Notes: generated from the letters alone by a model not told the origin. A stretch of DNA of 35,096 nt from Mesorhizobium denitrificans (GCF_003403035.1 NZ_QURN01000023.1:1-35096); one strand, 5' to 3'. Shown: positions 18,441 to 26,897, counted from the stretch's first letter. Numbers and translations are program-made.

Positions 18441-19382
18441 ATGGAGTTGATCGAATACGCGTTCGGAAAGATTGGGAGCTTTCTCTACAATACCTACTAT
18501 CTGAACCTTCATCAGACTGCGGTTGGATTCGCTATTTACCTATGTCTGGTGCTTGCAGTCTTCGCGGTGGAACTTTTCTACGTCGAATACGGCAAATCCG
18601 GTTTTCGACGTGTGTTCTTTGAACGAAGCAAATCCACCATCACTGATATTGTATTCTTTGTCCTGCAAACCACGGGAATGATCGCGCTGTTCGCGGCCCT
18701 CTCATCCTTGGGCCTATCTTATTTCATCATGGAATCGGCCAACAATCTCGCTCATCTGGACCTCGGCAATCGCTTGCCGGGGTGGGCGCATGTGATGCTT
18801 TTTTTAGTGCTGTCGGATTTCTTATCTTACTGGCAGCACCGCGTTATGCATTGGTCGCCGGCACTCTGGCGGCTACACGAGTTTCATCATGCTGCCGAGG
18901 AGTTCAACGCGCTGACGGCACATCGTGAGCATCCGCTGGAGAAGGCGATCAATATGGTTGTGCTGATCATTCCGGCGCTGGTAATTGGCCTGCCAACCAG
19001 TGATTTCAGCCTGGTAATGATCGCGTTCGGTGCCGTCGGCTTTGTAAAGCACAGTGCCATTCCATGGCATGGATGGTTTGGCACATACGTGATCCAGTCC
19101 GCGCGCGATCATTCGGTCCACCATTCGAAGCTGTGCGAGCACCATAATCGCAATTTTGCCAACTATTTCCCGATCTGGGACCATCTCTTCGGCACCTATT
19201 ATGAGGGTGATGTCACCAGTATTCAGCTCGGCTTGGATAGGACATATTTCAACAAAACGGACCCGTTGCGCGAAACTATCGCCACTCAAATCCGCTTTGT
19301 CGGACGAGCTTGCAAAAGCGTGAGAACGCATGTCGAGCAATTCCGCCAACAGATCGGGCTTGATCTTTCCGGCAGGCGGTAA
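18441..19382 (+). CDS. Fatty acid hydroxylase / sterol desaturase superfamily membrane protein
   Basis: A 313-residue integral membrane protein with the His-box pattern of the di-iron fatty acid hydroxylase superfamily: HRVMH, LHEFHH, HREHPLEK, and DHSVHHSKLCEHHNRNFANY. N-terminal hydrophobic segments near residues 20-45, 70-95 and 110-130 precede the His boxes. Such enzymes hydroxylate or desaturate lipids using O2. Bacterial members act on sterol-like, carotenoid or fatty acyl lipids; the substrate is not predictable here. It ends convergently with the LacI-type regulator about 20 bp away and has no operon partner. Confidence 0.88.
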   Translation: MELIEYAFGKIGSFLYNTYYLNLHQTAVGFAIYLCLVLAVFAVELFYVEYGKSGFRRVFFERSKSTITDIVFFVLQTTGMIALFAALSSLGLSYFIMESANNLAHLDLGNRLPGWAHVMLFLVLSDFLSYWQHRVMHWSPALWRLHEFHHAAEEFNALTAHREHPLEKAINMVVLIIPALVIGLPTSDFSLVMIAFGAVGFVKHSAIPWHGWFGTYVIQSARDHSVHHSKLCEHHNRNFANYFPIWDHLFGTYYEGDVTSIQLGLDRTYFNKTDPLRETIATQIRFVGRACKSVRTHVEQFRQQIGLDLSGRR

Positions 19383-19383
19383 A

Positions 19384-19409
19384 CCAGAACCTATACCCAG
19401 AACCTATAC
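19384..19409. repeat. Perfect 13-bp tandem duplication at the end of the LacI-type gene
   Basis: CCAGAACCTATAC occurs twice in direct succession, at 19384-19396 and 19397-19409. The second copy includes the stop codon of the minus-strand regulator (19404-19406). The duplication fills the short gap between the convergent genes. Confidence 0.85.
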
Positions 19410-20468
19410 AATGCGGTTCGTGCTTTCTCTCGGTCGCAATTCGAACCCGAGATCAGTGATTGTGTCGACCTTTTTATCTGCCAGCCGCTCCTGCAGCAGT
19501 TGAACTGCGCGCTGACCGATGGCGTAACGCGGCGTACGTATGCTGCTAAGCGTCGGGAAGGCAACCGCCATCATCTCCAGATCGTTGAAACCGCAAATGC
19601 CAAGCCTCTGTGGAACCTGAATGGATGATCTCTTGCATTCGAAAAGAGCGCCAAGAGCCAGGTCATCATTGTTGCAAAAGATAGCATCCATATCTGGCGT
19701 GCGGCCAAGCGCGTCCGCAAGCAATTGGCCACCCAATGTTACGCTGGAAGGCGTCGGCGTAGTGGTTATCAGCGCCGGATCGAAAAGATCGGCGTCCTCC
19801 ATTGCGCGCCGGTAACCTGCAAGACGCCGCTGCGTTCGGGGATCCATACGCGCGCCAATAAAACCGATGCGACGATAGCCGGAGTCGATCAGGTGCCGCG
19901 TCGCCTCCCGTCCGCCATCGAAATGCGAAAAGCCAACGAGCATGTCGATGGGGTCGTAGGATGTCTCCATGATCTGCACGACCGGACAGCCGGAATTTGC
20001 CAACATTTTTCGAGTTGCTGTGGTCGGATCGATTCCTGCGACGATCAAAGCCGAAGGCTTTTGACTCAAGAAGACGCTGACGAGGCGCTCTTCCTCAAGC
20101 GCAGAATAGTGCGTGTTGCCCATCTGAATCTGCAGAGAACTGCCCCGCAATTGATCGTAAATGCCTTTGACGACATCTGCGAAAACCACATTGGTAAGCG
20201 ATGGCACCAACACCCCCACCACGTCGGATCTGGCTGAGGCCAGGGCGCGTGCGATTGGGTCGGGCACATAGCCCAACTGGGCCACGGCATCATCGATTTT
20301 CGTACGCAGTTCAGCCGACACGCGTGAGGGGTGTCGGAGCGCTCGCGAGACAGTGATTGCTGCAACATCAGCGAGGCGAGCAACATCTGCAATTGTGGGG
20401 CGGCCGCCGCCTCGGCGGTTGCTTTTCCGGGCTTCAGGCTCGTTCTCGCCCTTTTTCAATTCGTTCAC
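19404..20468 (-). CDS. LacI-family transcriptional regulator
   Basis: I place the start at the GTG overlapping the preceding lactonase stop by 4 bp (GTGA), giving 354 residues; an upstream ATG near 20561 would lie inside the lactonase gene. After a basic linker, the HTH PTIADVARLADVAAITVSRAL is complete, followed by the hinge-type RVSAELRTKIDDAVAQLGYVP. The rest is a periplasmic-binding-protein-like effector domain (VVGVLVPSLTNVVFADVVKG, DAIFCNNDDLALGALF, LGICGFNDLEMMAVAFPTLS). It resembles GntR-type members of the LacI family. It is co-transcribed after the SMP-30 gene and probably represses the divergent lactonase and transporter operons through palindromes at 21415 and 21521. Confidence 0.92.
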   Translation of the reverse strand: MNELKKGENEPEARKSNRRGGGRPTIADVARLADVAAITVSRALRHPSRVSAELRTKIDDAVAQLGYVPDPIARALASARSDVVGVLVPSLTNVVFADVVKGIYDQLRGSSLQIQMGNTHYSALEEERLVSVFLSQKPSALIVAGIDPTTATRKMLANSGCPVVQIMETSYDPIDMLVGFSHFDGGREATRHLIDSGYRRIGFIGARMDPRTQRRLAGYRRAMEDADLFDPALITTTPTPSSVTLGGQLLADALGRTPDMDAIFCNNDDLALGALFECKRSSIQVPQRLGICGFNDLEMMAVAFPTLSSIRTPRYAIGQRAVQLLQERLADKKVDTITDLGFELRPRESTNRIV

Positions 20469-21373
20469 AGTTTTGCGCCATTGACCATCAAGCGCACCGC
20501 ATAAAGAGAAGTGGTTGCGCAAATATAGAGAATATTTCGCTTCGGTCCGCCGAAGACGCAATTCGCGACGAGTTCAGGGATAAGCACTTTGCCGATCAGG
20601 GTTCCATCAGGGTCGTAGCAATGAATCCCGTCATGCGCGCTGGTCCAGATGCGGCCGTCGGAATCGAGGCGGAAACCGTCAAACAAGCCCGCAGTGCAAT
20701 CGGCAAAAACCTTGCCACCGGAAACTTTGCCTTCAGCGCCAATATCAAAAACGCGCATATGTGCAGGATTTTGCGGGCCATGTGTCCGCCCCGTATCGAC
20801 GACGTATAGTTCGCGTTCGTCGAGCGAGAAGGCAAGCCCGTTTGGCCGCACCATGTCGGTTATGACTGCTGTGACTTCTCCCGACTTTGGATCGACCCGA
20901 TAGACATTGCAGTTGCCGATTTCGCTTTCGGCCTTATGGCCTTCGTAATCAGATTCGATGCCATAAGCCGGATCGGTGAACCAGATCGAGCCGTCAGAAC
21001 GAACGACCACGTCATTCGGCGAGTTGAGCCTTTTTTCGTTCCACCGGTCGGCAATGACTGTGACGCTGCCGTCATGTTCTGTTCGGCTTACGCGCCGCGT
21101 GCCATGTTCACATGTAACCAGTCGGCCTTCGCGGTCCGTCGTGTTGCCGTTCGAGTAGTTCGATGGTTGACGAAAAACGCTCACATGCCCATCCGTCTCG
21201 TCGAGGCGAAGCATTCGATCGTTTGGAATATCAGACCAGACAAGATAGCGCCCTGCCGGAAAATATGCCGGCCCTTCAGCCCATCGACAGCCTGTGTAGA
21301 GCTGCTCGACTTGCGCGCTATGATTGAAAAGTCGCGCAAAGCGCGGATCAAGAACCTCGTAACAGTCCGCCAT
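20465..21373 (-). CDS. SMP-30/gluconolactonase-family lactonase
   Basis: A 302-residue six-bladed beta-propeller enzyme that hydrolyses aldonolactones to aldonates with a divalent metal. Metal-ligand motifs are visible: Glu33 in WAEGPAYFPAG, Asn in NSPNDVVVRSDGSIWFTDP, Asn in VRPNGLAFSLDERELYV, and Asp in FDGFRLDSDGRIWTS. The ribosome site GGGGGAGGAAG lies directly before the ATG. It heads a two-gene operon with the LacI-type regulator (4-bp overlap) and diverges from the sugar ABC transporter genes. With the gluconokinase at the other end of that operon, it points to sugar oxidation through a lactone. Confidence 0.92.
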   Translation of the reverse strand: MADCYEVLDPRFARLFNHSAQVEQLYTGCRWAEGPAYFPAGRYLVWSDIPNDRMLRLDETDGHVSVFRQPSNYSNGNTTDREGRLVTCEHGTRRVSRTEHDGSVTVIADRWNEKRLNSPNDVVVRSDGSIWFTDPAYGIESDYEGHKAESEIGNCNVYRVDPKSGEVTAVITDMVRPNGLAFSLDERELYVVDTGRTHGPQNPAHMRVFDIGAEGKVSGGKVFADCTAGLFDGFRLDSDGRIWTSAHDGIHCYDPDGTLIGKVLIPELVANCVFGGPKRNILYICATTSLYAVRLMVNGAKL

Positions 21374-21414
21374 CTTCCTCCCCCTCTAATCATGCTTTTA
21401 CGTCAAGATTGCAT

Positions 21415-21426
21415 GACAGCGCTATC
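21415..21426. promoter_or_regulatory. Second, imperfect LacI-type operator near the lactonase promoter
   Basis: GACAGCGCTATC matches five of six symmetric pairs and shares the AGCGCT core with the perfect palindrome at 21521. It lies about 42 bp upstream of the lactonase start. Its centre is 106 bp from that of the perfect site, close to ten helical turns, which suits a looped repressor. Confidence 0.5.
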
Positions 21427-21504
21427 TCATCAAGAACAGCCTGCTTTTCACCATACACTAAAGGAAAGATCAATTTTAGCCTGCGATGCGGCTAGAAAAT
21501 CCTC

Positions 21505-21536
21505 TTTACAAATAAAAAATGGTAGCGCTACCTTAT
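21505..21536 (+). promoter_or_regulatory. Candidate promoter of the sugar ABC transporter operon
   Basis: TTTACA (21505-21510) and TACCTT (21529-21534) have an 18-bp spacing. The -10 overlaps the right half of the LacI-type operator. The rest of the 315-bp divergent region (21374-21688) holds the two operators, a long leader of about 150 bases and the GGGAGG ribosome site at 21675. No other element was recognised. Confidence 0.35.
21521..21532. promoter_or_regulatory. LacI-family operator (perfect palindrome)
   Basis: GGTAGCGCTACC is a perfect 12-bp palindrome with a central CG, the classic form of LacI/GalR-family operators. It stands between the divergent lactonase-regulator and transporter operons, about 157 bp before the binding-protein start. 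Confidence 0.8.
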
Positions 21537-21688
21537 GCGGAAAGCGGAACCTTTGGAGGAGTTGCCGGCTAGGCAACGAAGGTGTTTGGCGTGTGCGTGC
21601 CCACGTCATATTCCGTTTTGGGGCGGCATCCGCAGGTGAGGCGGCGCCGGTCAAAAAGGAGCGCGCAGCGATAAGGGAGGAAATGTCG

Positions 21689-22813
21689 ATGATGAAGTCT
21701 TTGCTAGGCGGCATTGTTGCCGTGACGGCGCTTACGTTGCTCGGTTCGGCCGCTTACGCCGAACCAGAGGTAGTTTCGGGTCCAGCCGCAGAACCTGATT
21801 GCTTTGCGCCTTGGTCCGCAGATACCAAGTTTTTCAAGTTTCCAAAGAAGGATGGTCCATATCGGATCGCGCTTGCTAATGGTTACATCGCGAATACCTG
21901 GCGCATCCAGATGGTGCAGACCGCGAAGGCCTATGCGGCACAGCCGGACGTGGCCGCGAAGCTGAAAGAGTTCAAGGTCGTATCGACGGGAGAAGATGTT
22001 CCGGCACAAATATCGGCCATCAATAATTTCATCGATTCCGGCTATGACGCCATTGTCGTTAATGCGCAGAATCCCACTGCCTTTGCTCCTGTCATCAAGC
22101 GCGCCAAGGAAGCGGGTGTCGTTCTCGTGGCGTTTGACAACACGCTGGACACGCAGGATGCGATCAATGTGAATGTCGACCAGAAGGGCCTCGGCGTGTT
22201 GTGGGGCGATTGGCTGGTCAAGCATCTTCCGAACGGAGGCAAGGTGCTGGAAGTTCGCGGTGTGGCCGGCACGTCAGTGGACACGGATCGTCACAACGGT
22301 ATCCACGAAACGCTTCAGGCTTCTGGCAAGGACTTCAAGGTCACCGAGGTTATGGGCAAATGGGATGATGGTGTCGCGCAGAAAGTTGCAGCGGATGCAA
22401 TTGCAACCAACGGCCCATTCGACGGTATCACCGCGCAAGGTGGCGATACGGGCGTTGTGCAGGCGATGATCGATGCCAAGCATCCGTTTGTGCCGTTTGG
22501 TGGTGAGACAGAGAACGGTTTCCGCAAGTTCTGCGCAAAATTTTCCGGTGAAGGGCTGAAATGCACTTCGGCGGGAACAGGTCCGGCGCAAGTTGCTGTC
22601 GCTATCAAGACAGCGATAGCAGCGCTGGAAGGCAACGTTGTTCCGCAATCGGTCAAGCTGCCGCTGGCAATCGTGTCTGATCCCGATTTCAAAGACGGGC
22701 AGGATTATTTCTCGGGCGAGTCCGACAACTTCTTCGTGGGCAATTCCTTCCCCACCTGTGGCATCAATTTCACCGCGCAGGAAATTATGGGGCAGTCGAA
22801 GGAGAACCAGTAA
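21689..22813 (+). CDS. Periplasmic sugar-binding protein of an ABC importer
   Basis: The GGGAGG at 21675-21680 is 8 bp from ATG 21689 and only 2 bp from ATG 21683, so I start at 21689 (374 residues); the frame open upstream to 20936 is antisense to the lactonase. The signal peptide MMKSLLGGIVAVTALTLLGS ends AAYA before EPEV. The mature protein is a type I periplasmic-binding fold (Peripla_BP_4): PYRIALANGYIANTWRIQMV, NNFIDSGYDAIVVNAQNP, VVLVAFDNTL, NVDQKGLGVLWGDWL, GITAQGGDTGVVQAM. It resembles the ribose/xylose-type (CUT2) group. It leads the transporter operon; the sugar is not identified. Confidence 0.92.
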   Translation: MMKSLLGGIVAVTALTLLGSAAYAEPEVVSGPAAEPDCFAPWSADTKFFKFPKKDGPYRIALANGYIANTWRIQMVQTAKAYAAQPDVAAKLKEFKVVSTGEDVPAQISAINNFIDSGYDAIVVNAQNPTAFAPVIKRAKEAGVVLVAFDNTLDTQDAINVNVDQKGLGVLWGDWLVKHLPNGGKVLEVRGVAGTSVDTDRHNGIHETLQASGKDFKVTEVMGKWDDGVAQKVAADAIATNGPFDGITAQGGDTGVVQAMIDAKHPFVPFGGETENGFRKFCAKFSGEGLKCTSAGTGPAQVAVAIKTAIAALEGNVVPQSVKLPLAIVSDPDFKDGQDYFSGESDNFFVGNSFPTCGINFTAQEIMGQSKENQ

Positions 22814-22828
22814 GGTTCTGAAAAGGAA

Positions 22829-22860
22829 TTGGCGTCGCGGAGTAATAACTGCGACGCCAA
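22829..22860 (+). terminator. Intercistronic stem-loop after the binding-protein gene
   Basis: A perfect 10-bp stem, TTGGCGTCGC / GCGACGCCAA, with a 12-nt loop lies between the binding-protein stop and the ATPase start. No T-run follows. Such hairpins in ABC operons protect the upstream mRNA and reduce read-through, raising binding protein relative to membrane parts. Confidence 0.75.
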
Positions 22861-22887
22861 GTTTCATTCCACGGCGAGGAAAAAGTC

Positions 22888-24432
22888 ATGGAAGGCGCTG
22901 GACCGCTCTTTCAGATGGAAGGCATTTCCAAATCCTATGGCGGCGTGCGCGCGTTGCAGGACGCCTCCTTGTCCATTCGAGCGGGAACGATCCATGCCAT
23001 TCTTGGCGAAAATGGTGCAGGCAAATCGACGCTTATCAAAGTAATGGCGGGCGTTGTTTCCCCCGATCAAGGGCAAATGATGCTTGGTGGCAATCCGGTG
23101 CAATTTGCTTCGCCTGCGGCAGCAATGGAGGCGGGAATTGCTTGTGTTGTTCAGGAGCTTTCGCTCATCCCGGAACTGAGCGTTGCCGACAATGTGGTTA
23201 TCTCCAATCCGCCACAGCGTTTCGGATTGATCGATAGAACGGCGCAGAGGCGCATCGCGGAGCAATCACTTTTGCGCGCAGGAGCAGGCGATGTGCATCC
23301 CATGGCGCTCGTGAAGGATCTCCCGCTTTCTCGACGGCAGATGGTCGAAATCGCAAAGGCGCTCACCCGCAAGCCGCGTATTCTCATCCTCGATGAAGCG
23401 ACATCGGCGCTCACGGCATCAGACGTTTCCAAAGTATTCGAGGTGCTCAAGAGACTTCGCTCTGAGGGTTTGGCGCTCCTCTATATTTCGCATCGTATGA
23501 ACGAAATTGCAGAACTGGCGGATGAATGCACCGTGTTCCGTAATGGTCGCAACGTTGCAAGTTTCCCCGCGGGAACGAAATCCGATGGCGAGGTCGTTCA
23601 ACTGATGATCGGTCGCGAATACCAGAATGTTTATCCTGAAAAGCCCACTGCTCAGGCTGACGCGAAGCCGCTGCTCGAAGTGCAGAATTTGTCCTGGGCA
23701 AACCGCCTGCACGACATTTCATTCGGCGTAAAGCCGGGAGAAATACTTGGCCTCGGCGGTCTTGATGGGCAGGGCCAGCGCGAACTCTTGCTGGCGTTGT
23801 TCGGTGTTCTGCGCGGTCTTGAAGGCGAGGTCAAAATCGAAGGCAAGGCGACCAAGCTTGATAGTCCTGCCAGCGCCAGAAAGAAAAATGTCGGCATGGC
23901 GCTGATCCCGGAAGATCGGAAAACCGAAGGGCTGATGTTGCCCATGTCCGTGCGGGACAATCTGTCGTTTGCCTCGCTCGACATGCTGACAGTGCGTGGC
24001 ATCGTGGACAAGACGAAGGAAGCGCAATCCATCGACGAGATGGTAAAATTGCTGGCCATTAAAACGGGCGCGCTGGACTCTCCGGTCAGTTCACTCTCTG
24101 GCGGCAACCAGCAGAAGGTCGTCATTGCGAAATGGCTTATGCGCCACCCTCGCATCATTCTTCTTAATGATCCCACGCGAGGTATCGATGTGGGCACAAA
24201 GCAGGAAATTTATCTGCTGATGCGCAGGCTCGCGGATCAGGGGGCAGCCATCGTTTTCTATTCAACTGACTATGCCGAACTTATCGGATGCTGCGACCGG
24301 GTTCTTGTCATGTACAACGGCGCGGTGGAAACGGAACTTTTGGGCGACGAGATCACCGAACATGCACTGATCTCCAGCGCGCTGCACATCAGGCCCAAGG
24401 AAAATCAGCCCCGCGAAAGGGTGAGCCGATGA
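22888..24432 (+). CDS. Sugar ABC importer ATPase (two nucleotide-binding domains)
   Basis: A 514-residue RbsA/XylG-type protein with two ABC domains. The first (residues about 8-240) has Walker A GENGAGKST, a degenerate signature LSRRQ and Walker B ILILDEATSAL. The second (about 255-500) lacks a canonical Walker A (GLGGLDGQGQRE), as usual for this group. It has signature LSGGNQQK and the Walker B-like LLNDPTRGID, where the usual DE pair is ND. It therefore probably hydrolyses ATP mainly at one site. The ribosome site GAGGAAA lies 7 bp before the ATG. It overlaps the next permease by 4 bp (ATGA). Confidence 0.94.
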   Translation: MEGAGPLFQMEGISKSYGGVRALQDASLSIRAGTIHAILGENGAGKSTLIKVMAGVVSPDQGQMMLGGNPVQFASPAAAMEAGIACVVQELSLIPELSVADNVVISNPPQRFGLIDRTAQRRIAEQSLLRAGAGDVHPMALVKDLPLSRRQMVEIAKALTRKPRILILDEATSALTASDVSKVFEVLKRLRSEGLALLYISHRMNEIAELADECTVFRNGRNVASFPAGTKSDGEVVQLMIGREYQNVYPEKPTAQADAKPLLEVQNLSWANRLHDISFGVKPGEILGLGGLDGQGQRELLLALFGVLRGLEGEVKIEGKATKLDSPASARKKNVGMALIPEDRKTEGLMLPMSVRDNLSFASLDMLTVRGIVDKTKEAQSIDEMVKLLAIKTGALDSPVSSLSGGNQQKVVIAKWLMRHPRIILLNDPTRGIDVGTKQEIYLLMRRLADQGAAIVFYSTDYAELIGCCDRVLVMYNGAVETELLGDEITEHALISSALHIRPKENQPRERVSR

Positions 24433-25409
24433 AGGACTGGCAATATCGCCTTGCCGAACATCGCGGCACACTCATTGCACTTGCAATTTTCATTGTGATG
24501 TTCGCGATCTATACCGCCAATCATCCGGCTGGCTTTACTGCAAATGTCGTTCAGACGGCTGCCAACAAAGGCGCGCTTCTGGCCTTCGTCGCAATTGCTC
24601 AAACGCTGGTGGTCATAACCGCCGGCATCGACCTGTCGGTCGGAATGATCCTGCTTCTCACAAACTGCCTCGCATCGTGGGTGGTGGTCGGCAGCCCGAT
24701 GGAAACTGCATTCGGCGCTGTGCTTGTGCTGCTGGCCGGCGCGGCCTGTGGAGCCTTGAATGGTGCGATCGTGATCTATGGCAGATTGCAGCCCATCGTC
24801 GCGACAATCGCGACGGGCGCTGTTTTCTACGGCGTCGCGCTGTTGCTGCGCCCATTCCCGGGCGGCTCGGTCAATGAAGATTTGGCCGACGCGCTAACGG
24901 GTAAAATCTTCGGTGTCGTGCCCGCCAGCCTCATCGTGTTGCTGGCGGTCATTTTGCTGGTCTGGATTCCGTTCAGCCACTCTGTATATGGCCGCGCGGC
25001 GTATGCGGCAGGCTCGTCCGAGCCCGCAGCCTATATTTCGGGAATGCCGATCCGCAGGGGCAAGTTTCTCGCCTATACGCTGGCGGGCTTGGTCGCTGCG
25101 ATTGGCGGTCTTTTCCTGACATTCTTCAGCTATACTGGCGAAGCGGCTTATGCGTCCGGCAATGCTTACACGCTGTTTTCAATAGCCGCTGTGGTGCTGG
25201 GCGGCGTGTCACTGTTTGGCGGCAAGGGTAGCGCGGTTGGTGCGGTGTTTGGCGCGCTCGCATTTCGCACCATTGGAGATTTGCTGTTTGTCTTTGATCT
25301 CGATCCGCTTTGGCAGCCGCTGTTCCAGGGGCTCATTCTTCTTGCTGCTGTAAGCCTTGGCGCGTTTGCGCTGTTCAGGGTGAAAAACCGGTTGGAGTGG
25401 TTCCTGTGA
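24429..25409 (+). CDS. Sugar ABC importer permease 1 (RbsC-like)
   Basis: A 326-residue inner-membrane permease of the BPD_transp_2 (CUT2) family with about eight to ten hydrophobic helices. It carries the family signature AGIDLSVGMILLLTNCLASW and the coupling region YAAGSSEPAAYISGMPIRRGK before AYTLAGLVAAIGGLFL and VVLGGVSLFGGKGS. The ATG overlaps the ATPase stop (ATGA), and its own stop overlaps the next permease start (GTGA), so translation is coupled. A longer frame opens upstream inside the ATPase gene and is rejected. Confidence 0.93.
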   Translation: MKDWQYRLAEHRGTLIALAIFIVMFAIYTANHPAGFTANVVQTAANKGALLAFVAIAQTLVVITAGIDLSVGMILLLTNCLASWVVVGSPMETAFGAVLVLLAGAACGALNGAIVIYGRLQPIVATIATGAVFYGVALLLRPFPGGSVNEDLADALTGKIFGVVPASLIVLLAVILLVWIPFSHSVYGRAAYAAGSSEPAAYISGMPIRRGKFLAYTLAGLVAAIGGLFLTFFSYTGEAAYASGNAYTLFSIAAVVLGGVSLFGGKGSAVGAVFGALAFRTIGDLLFVFDLDPLWQPLFQGLILLAAVSLGAFALFRVKNRLEWFL

Positions 25410-26368
25410 CGGCAAACGCACTACCGCAATTCATTCGCAAGGCGGACCCGGCTGTCCTGACGGCCTTTGGCTGCATCATTTTATTGCTCGTCATCGGCGG
25501 CATTTACTCAAGGAGTTTCCTGTCGCCGGAATATCTGTTGCAACAACTCAAGGTCGCTTCTTTTCTTGGTGTCATTGCTACGGGCATGATGCTGGTCGTA
25601 CTGCTTGGGCAAATCGATCTTTCGGTGCCGTGGACAGTAACTGCGGGAGCGATGATGGCTTGCGCGGTGGCGGCGTACGGTCCAGTTGGAGTGGCGCTAG
25701 CGATTCCGTTCGGCATTTTCTGCGGTGCGCTAATCGGCGCCATCAATGGCATTGGCGTCGCCTATTTACGCATACCGTCAATGATTGTAACGCTTGCGAC
25801 CAATGCGGTCGCACAGGGCATTATGGTCATTTATACCGGCGGGTTCTCGCCGCAAGACAGTGCCACAGATGCGATGCGGTATCTCGCTACCGGCACGATA
25901 CTGGGCATACCAAACGCCGCAATCATCTGGCTTATTTTAGGTGTCGCAACAGTTTTTGTGCTTGGCCGCACGAGCTTTGGGCGATCCGTATATGGCATCG
26001 GAAATCGCGAGCGCGCCGCCTATCTGTCTGGCATAAATACACGGCGCATCGTCATGATCGCGTTTGCGGCGTCGGGCGCGTTGTCCGCATTTGGGGGTGT
26101 TCTTCTGGCGGGCTACGCATCCAAGGCCGCGCAATCGATGGGCGATGCCTACCTTCTCCCCGCAATTGCTGCGGTAGTGTTGGGGGGCACATCTATCTTG
26201 GGCGGGCGCGGGTCGTATATGGGAACGGTTGCAGGCGTTATTCTGATCACCCTGCTTCAGTCGATTTTGTCGGTCATGCAGATGCCGGAGGCCGGGCGGC
26301 AGATTACCTATGGATTGCTTATCATTCTCATGCTGCTGCTCTATGGCCGCTCGCCGGCAATCCGTTGA
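25406..26368 (+). CDS. Sugar ABC importer permease 2 (RbsC-like)
   Basis: The GTG at 25406 overlaps the previous stop by 4 bp, giving 320 residues; the upstream ATG at 25310 lies inside permease 1 and adds non-homologous sequence. Family features are LGQIDLSVPWTVTAGAMMACA, YGIGNRERAAYLSGINTRR, and AAVVLGGTSILGGRGSYMG. It pairs with permease 1 to form the heterodimeric channel of this CUT2-type importer. Confidence 0.92.
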   Translation: MTANALPQFIRKADPAVLTAFGCIILLLVIGGIYSRSFLSPEYLLQQLKVASFLGVIATGMMLVVLLGQIDLSVPWTVTAGAMMACAVAAYGPVGVALAIPFGIFCGALIGAINGIGVAYLRIPSMIVTLATNAVAQGIMVIYTGGFSPQDSATDAMRYLATGTILGIPNAAIIWLILGVATVFVLGRTSFGRSVYGIGNRERAAYLSGINTRRIVMIAFAASGALSAFGGVLLAGYASKAAQSMGDAYLLPAIAAVVLGGTSILGGRGSYMGTVAGVILITLLQSILSVMQMPEAGRQITYGLLIILMLLLYGRSPAIR

Positions 26369-26372
26369 TGCA

Positions 26373-26897
26373 ATGAGTACGGAGCCTGTCGCAATTGTAG
26401 TCATGGGTGTCACCGGCTGCGGCAAGACGCTTATCGCCAAGCGTCTCGCTCGCGCACTCAATGCGAGTTTTATCGAGGGCGACCGATTGCACTCGTCAGC
26501 CAATATCGAAACGATGCGCAGCGGCATTCCGCTGCGTGATGAAGACCGCGCGGCATGGCTCGATGCAATTGGGCAGTTGATGAAAGCCGAACGCGGACAG
26601 GGCAGGGCGGTTGTGGCTGCGTGCTCCGCTTTAAAGCACAATTACCGCGACAGATTGCGAAGCTTCGTGCCAGACCTTTCGTTTCTGTTTCTGGATCTGG
26701 ATCAAAGCGCGGCCGAACGTCGCGTAGCTGCGCGGCGCAATCACTTCATGCCCGCAAGCCTCGTTGCCAGTCAGTTTGAAGCGCTCGAGCGCCCGGATAG
26801 TTCGGAGCGCGCAATTGCTGTCAGCGCAACCACCTCTCCGCGCGGTATTGTTGCCAAGGCTTTGGCGTACTTTGCTCCCCCGAATGCCATCAAGTAA
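26373..26897 (+). CDS. Gluconokinase (GntK/shikimate kinase-like)
   Basis: A 174-residue kinase that phosphorylates gluconate or a similar aldonate to the 6-phosphate. Walker A is VMGVTGCGKT (usual GVSGSGKS), followed by the sugar-binding run EGDRLHSSANIETMRSG and the family stretch IPLRDEDRAAWL. SFLFLDLDQSAAERRVAARR is the lid/arginine region, and FMPASLVASQFEALERPD is the C-terminal family motif. It follows the permease stop by 4 bp without an obvious ribosome site, so it is probably translationally coupled and the last gene of the transporter operon. The HSSAN in place of the common HPxxN is a small deviation in the substrate loop. Confidence 0.9.
   Translation: MSTEPVAIVVMGVTGCGKTLIAKRLARALNASFIEGDRLHSSANIETMRSGIPLRDEDRAAWLDAIGQLMKAERGQGRAVVAACSALKHNYRDRLRSFVPDLSFLFLDLDQSAAERRVAARRNHFMPASLVASQFEALERPDSSERAIAVSATTSPRGIVAKALAYFAPPNAIK

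Noticed and set aside
20936-21682. Long upstream extension of the sugar-binding protein
   Set aside because: It is antisense to the lactonase and crosses the divergent promoter; the signal peptide and GGGAGG place the start at 21689.
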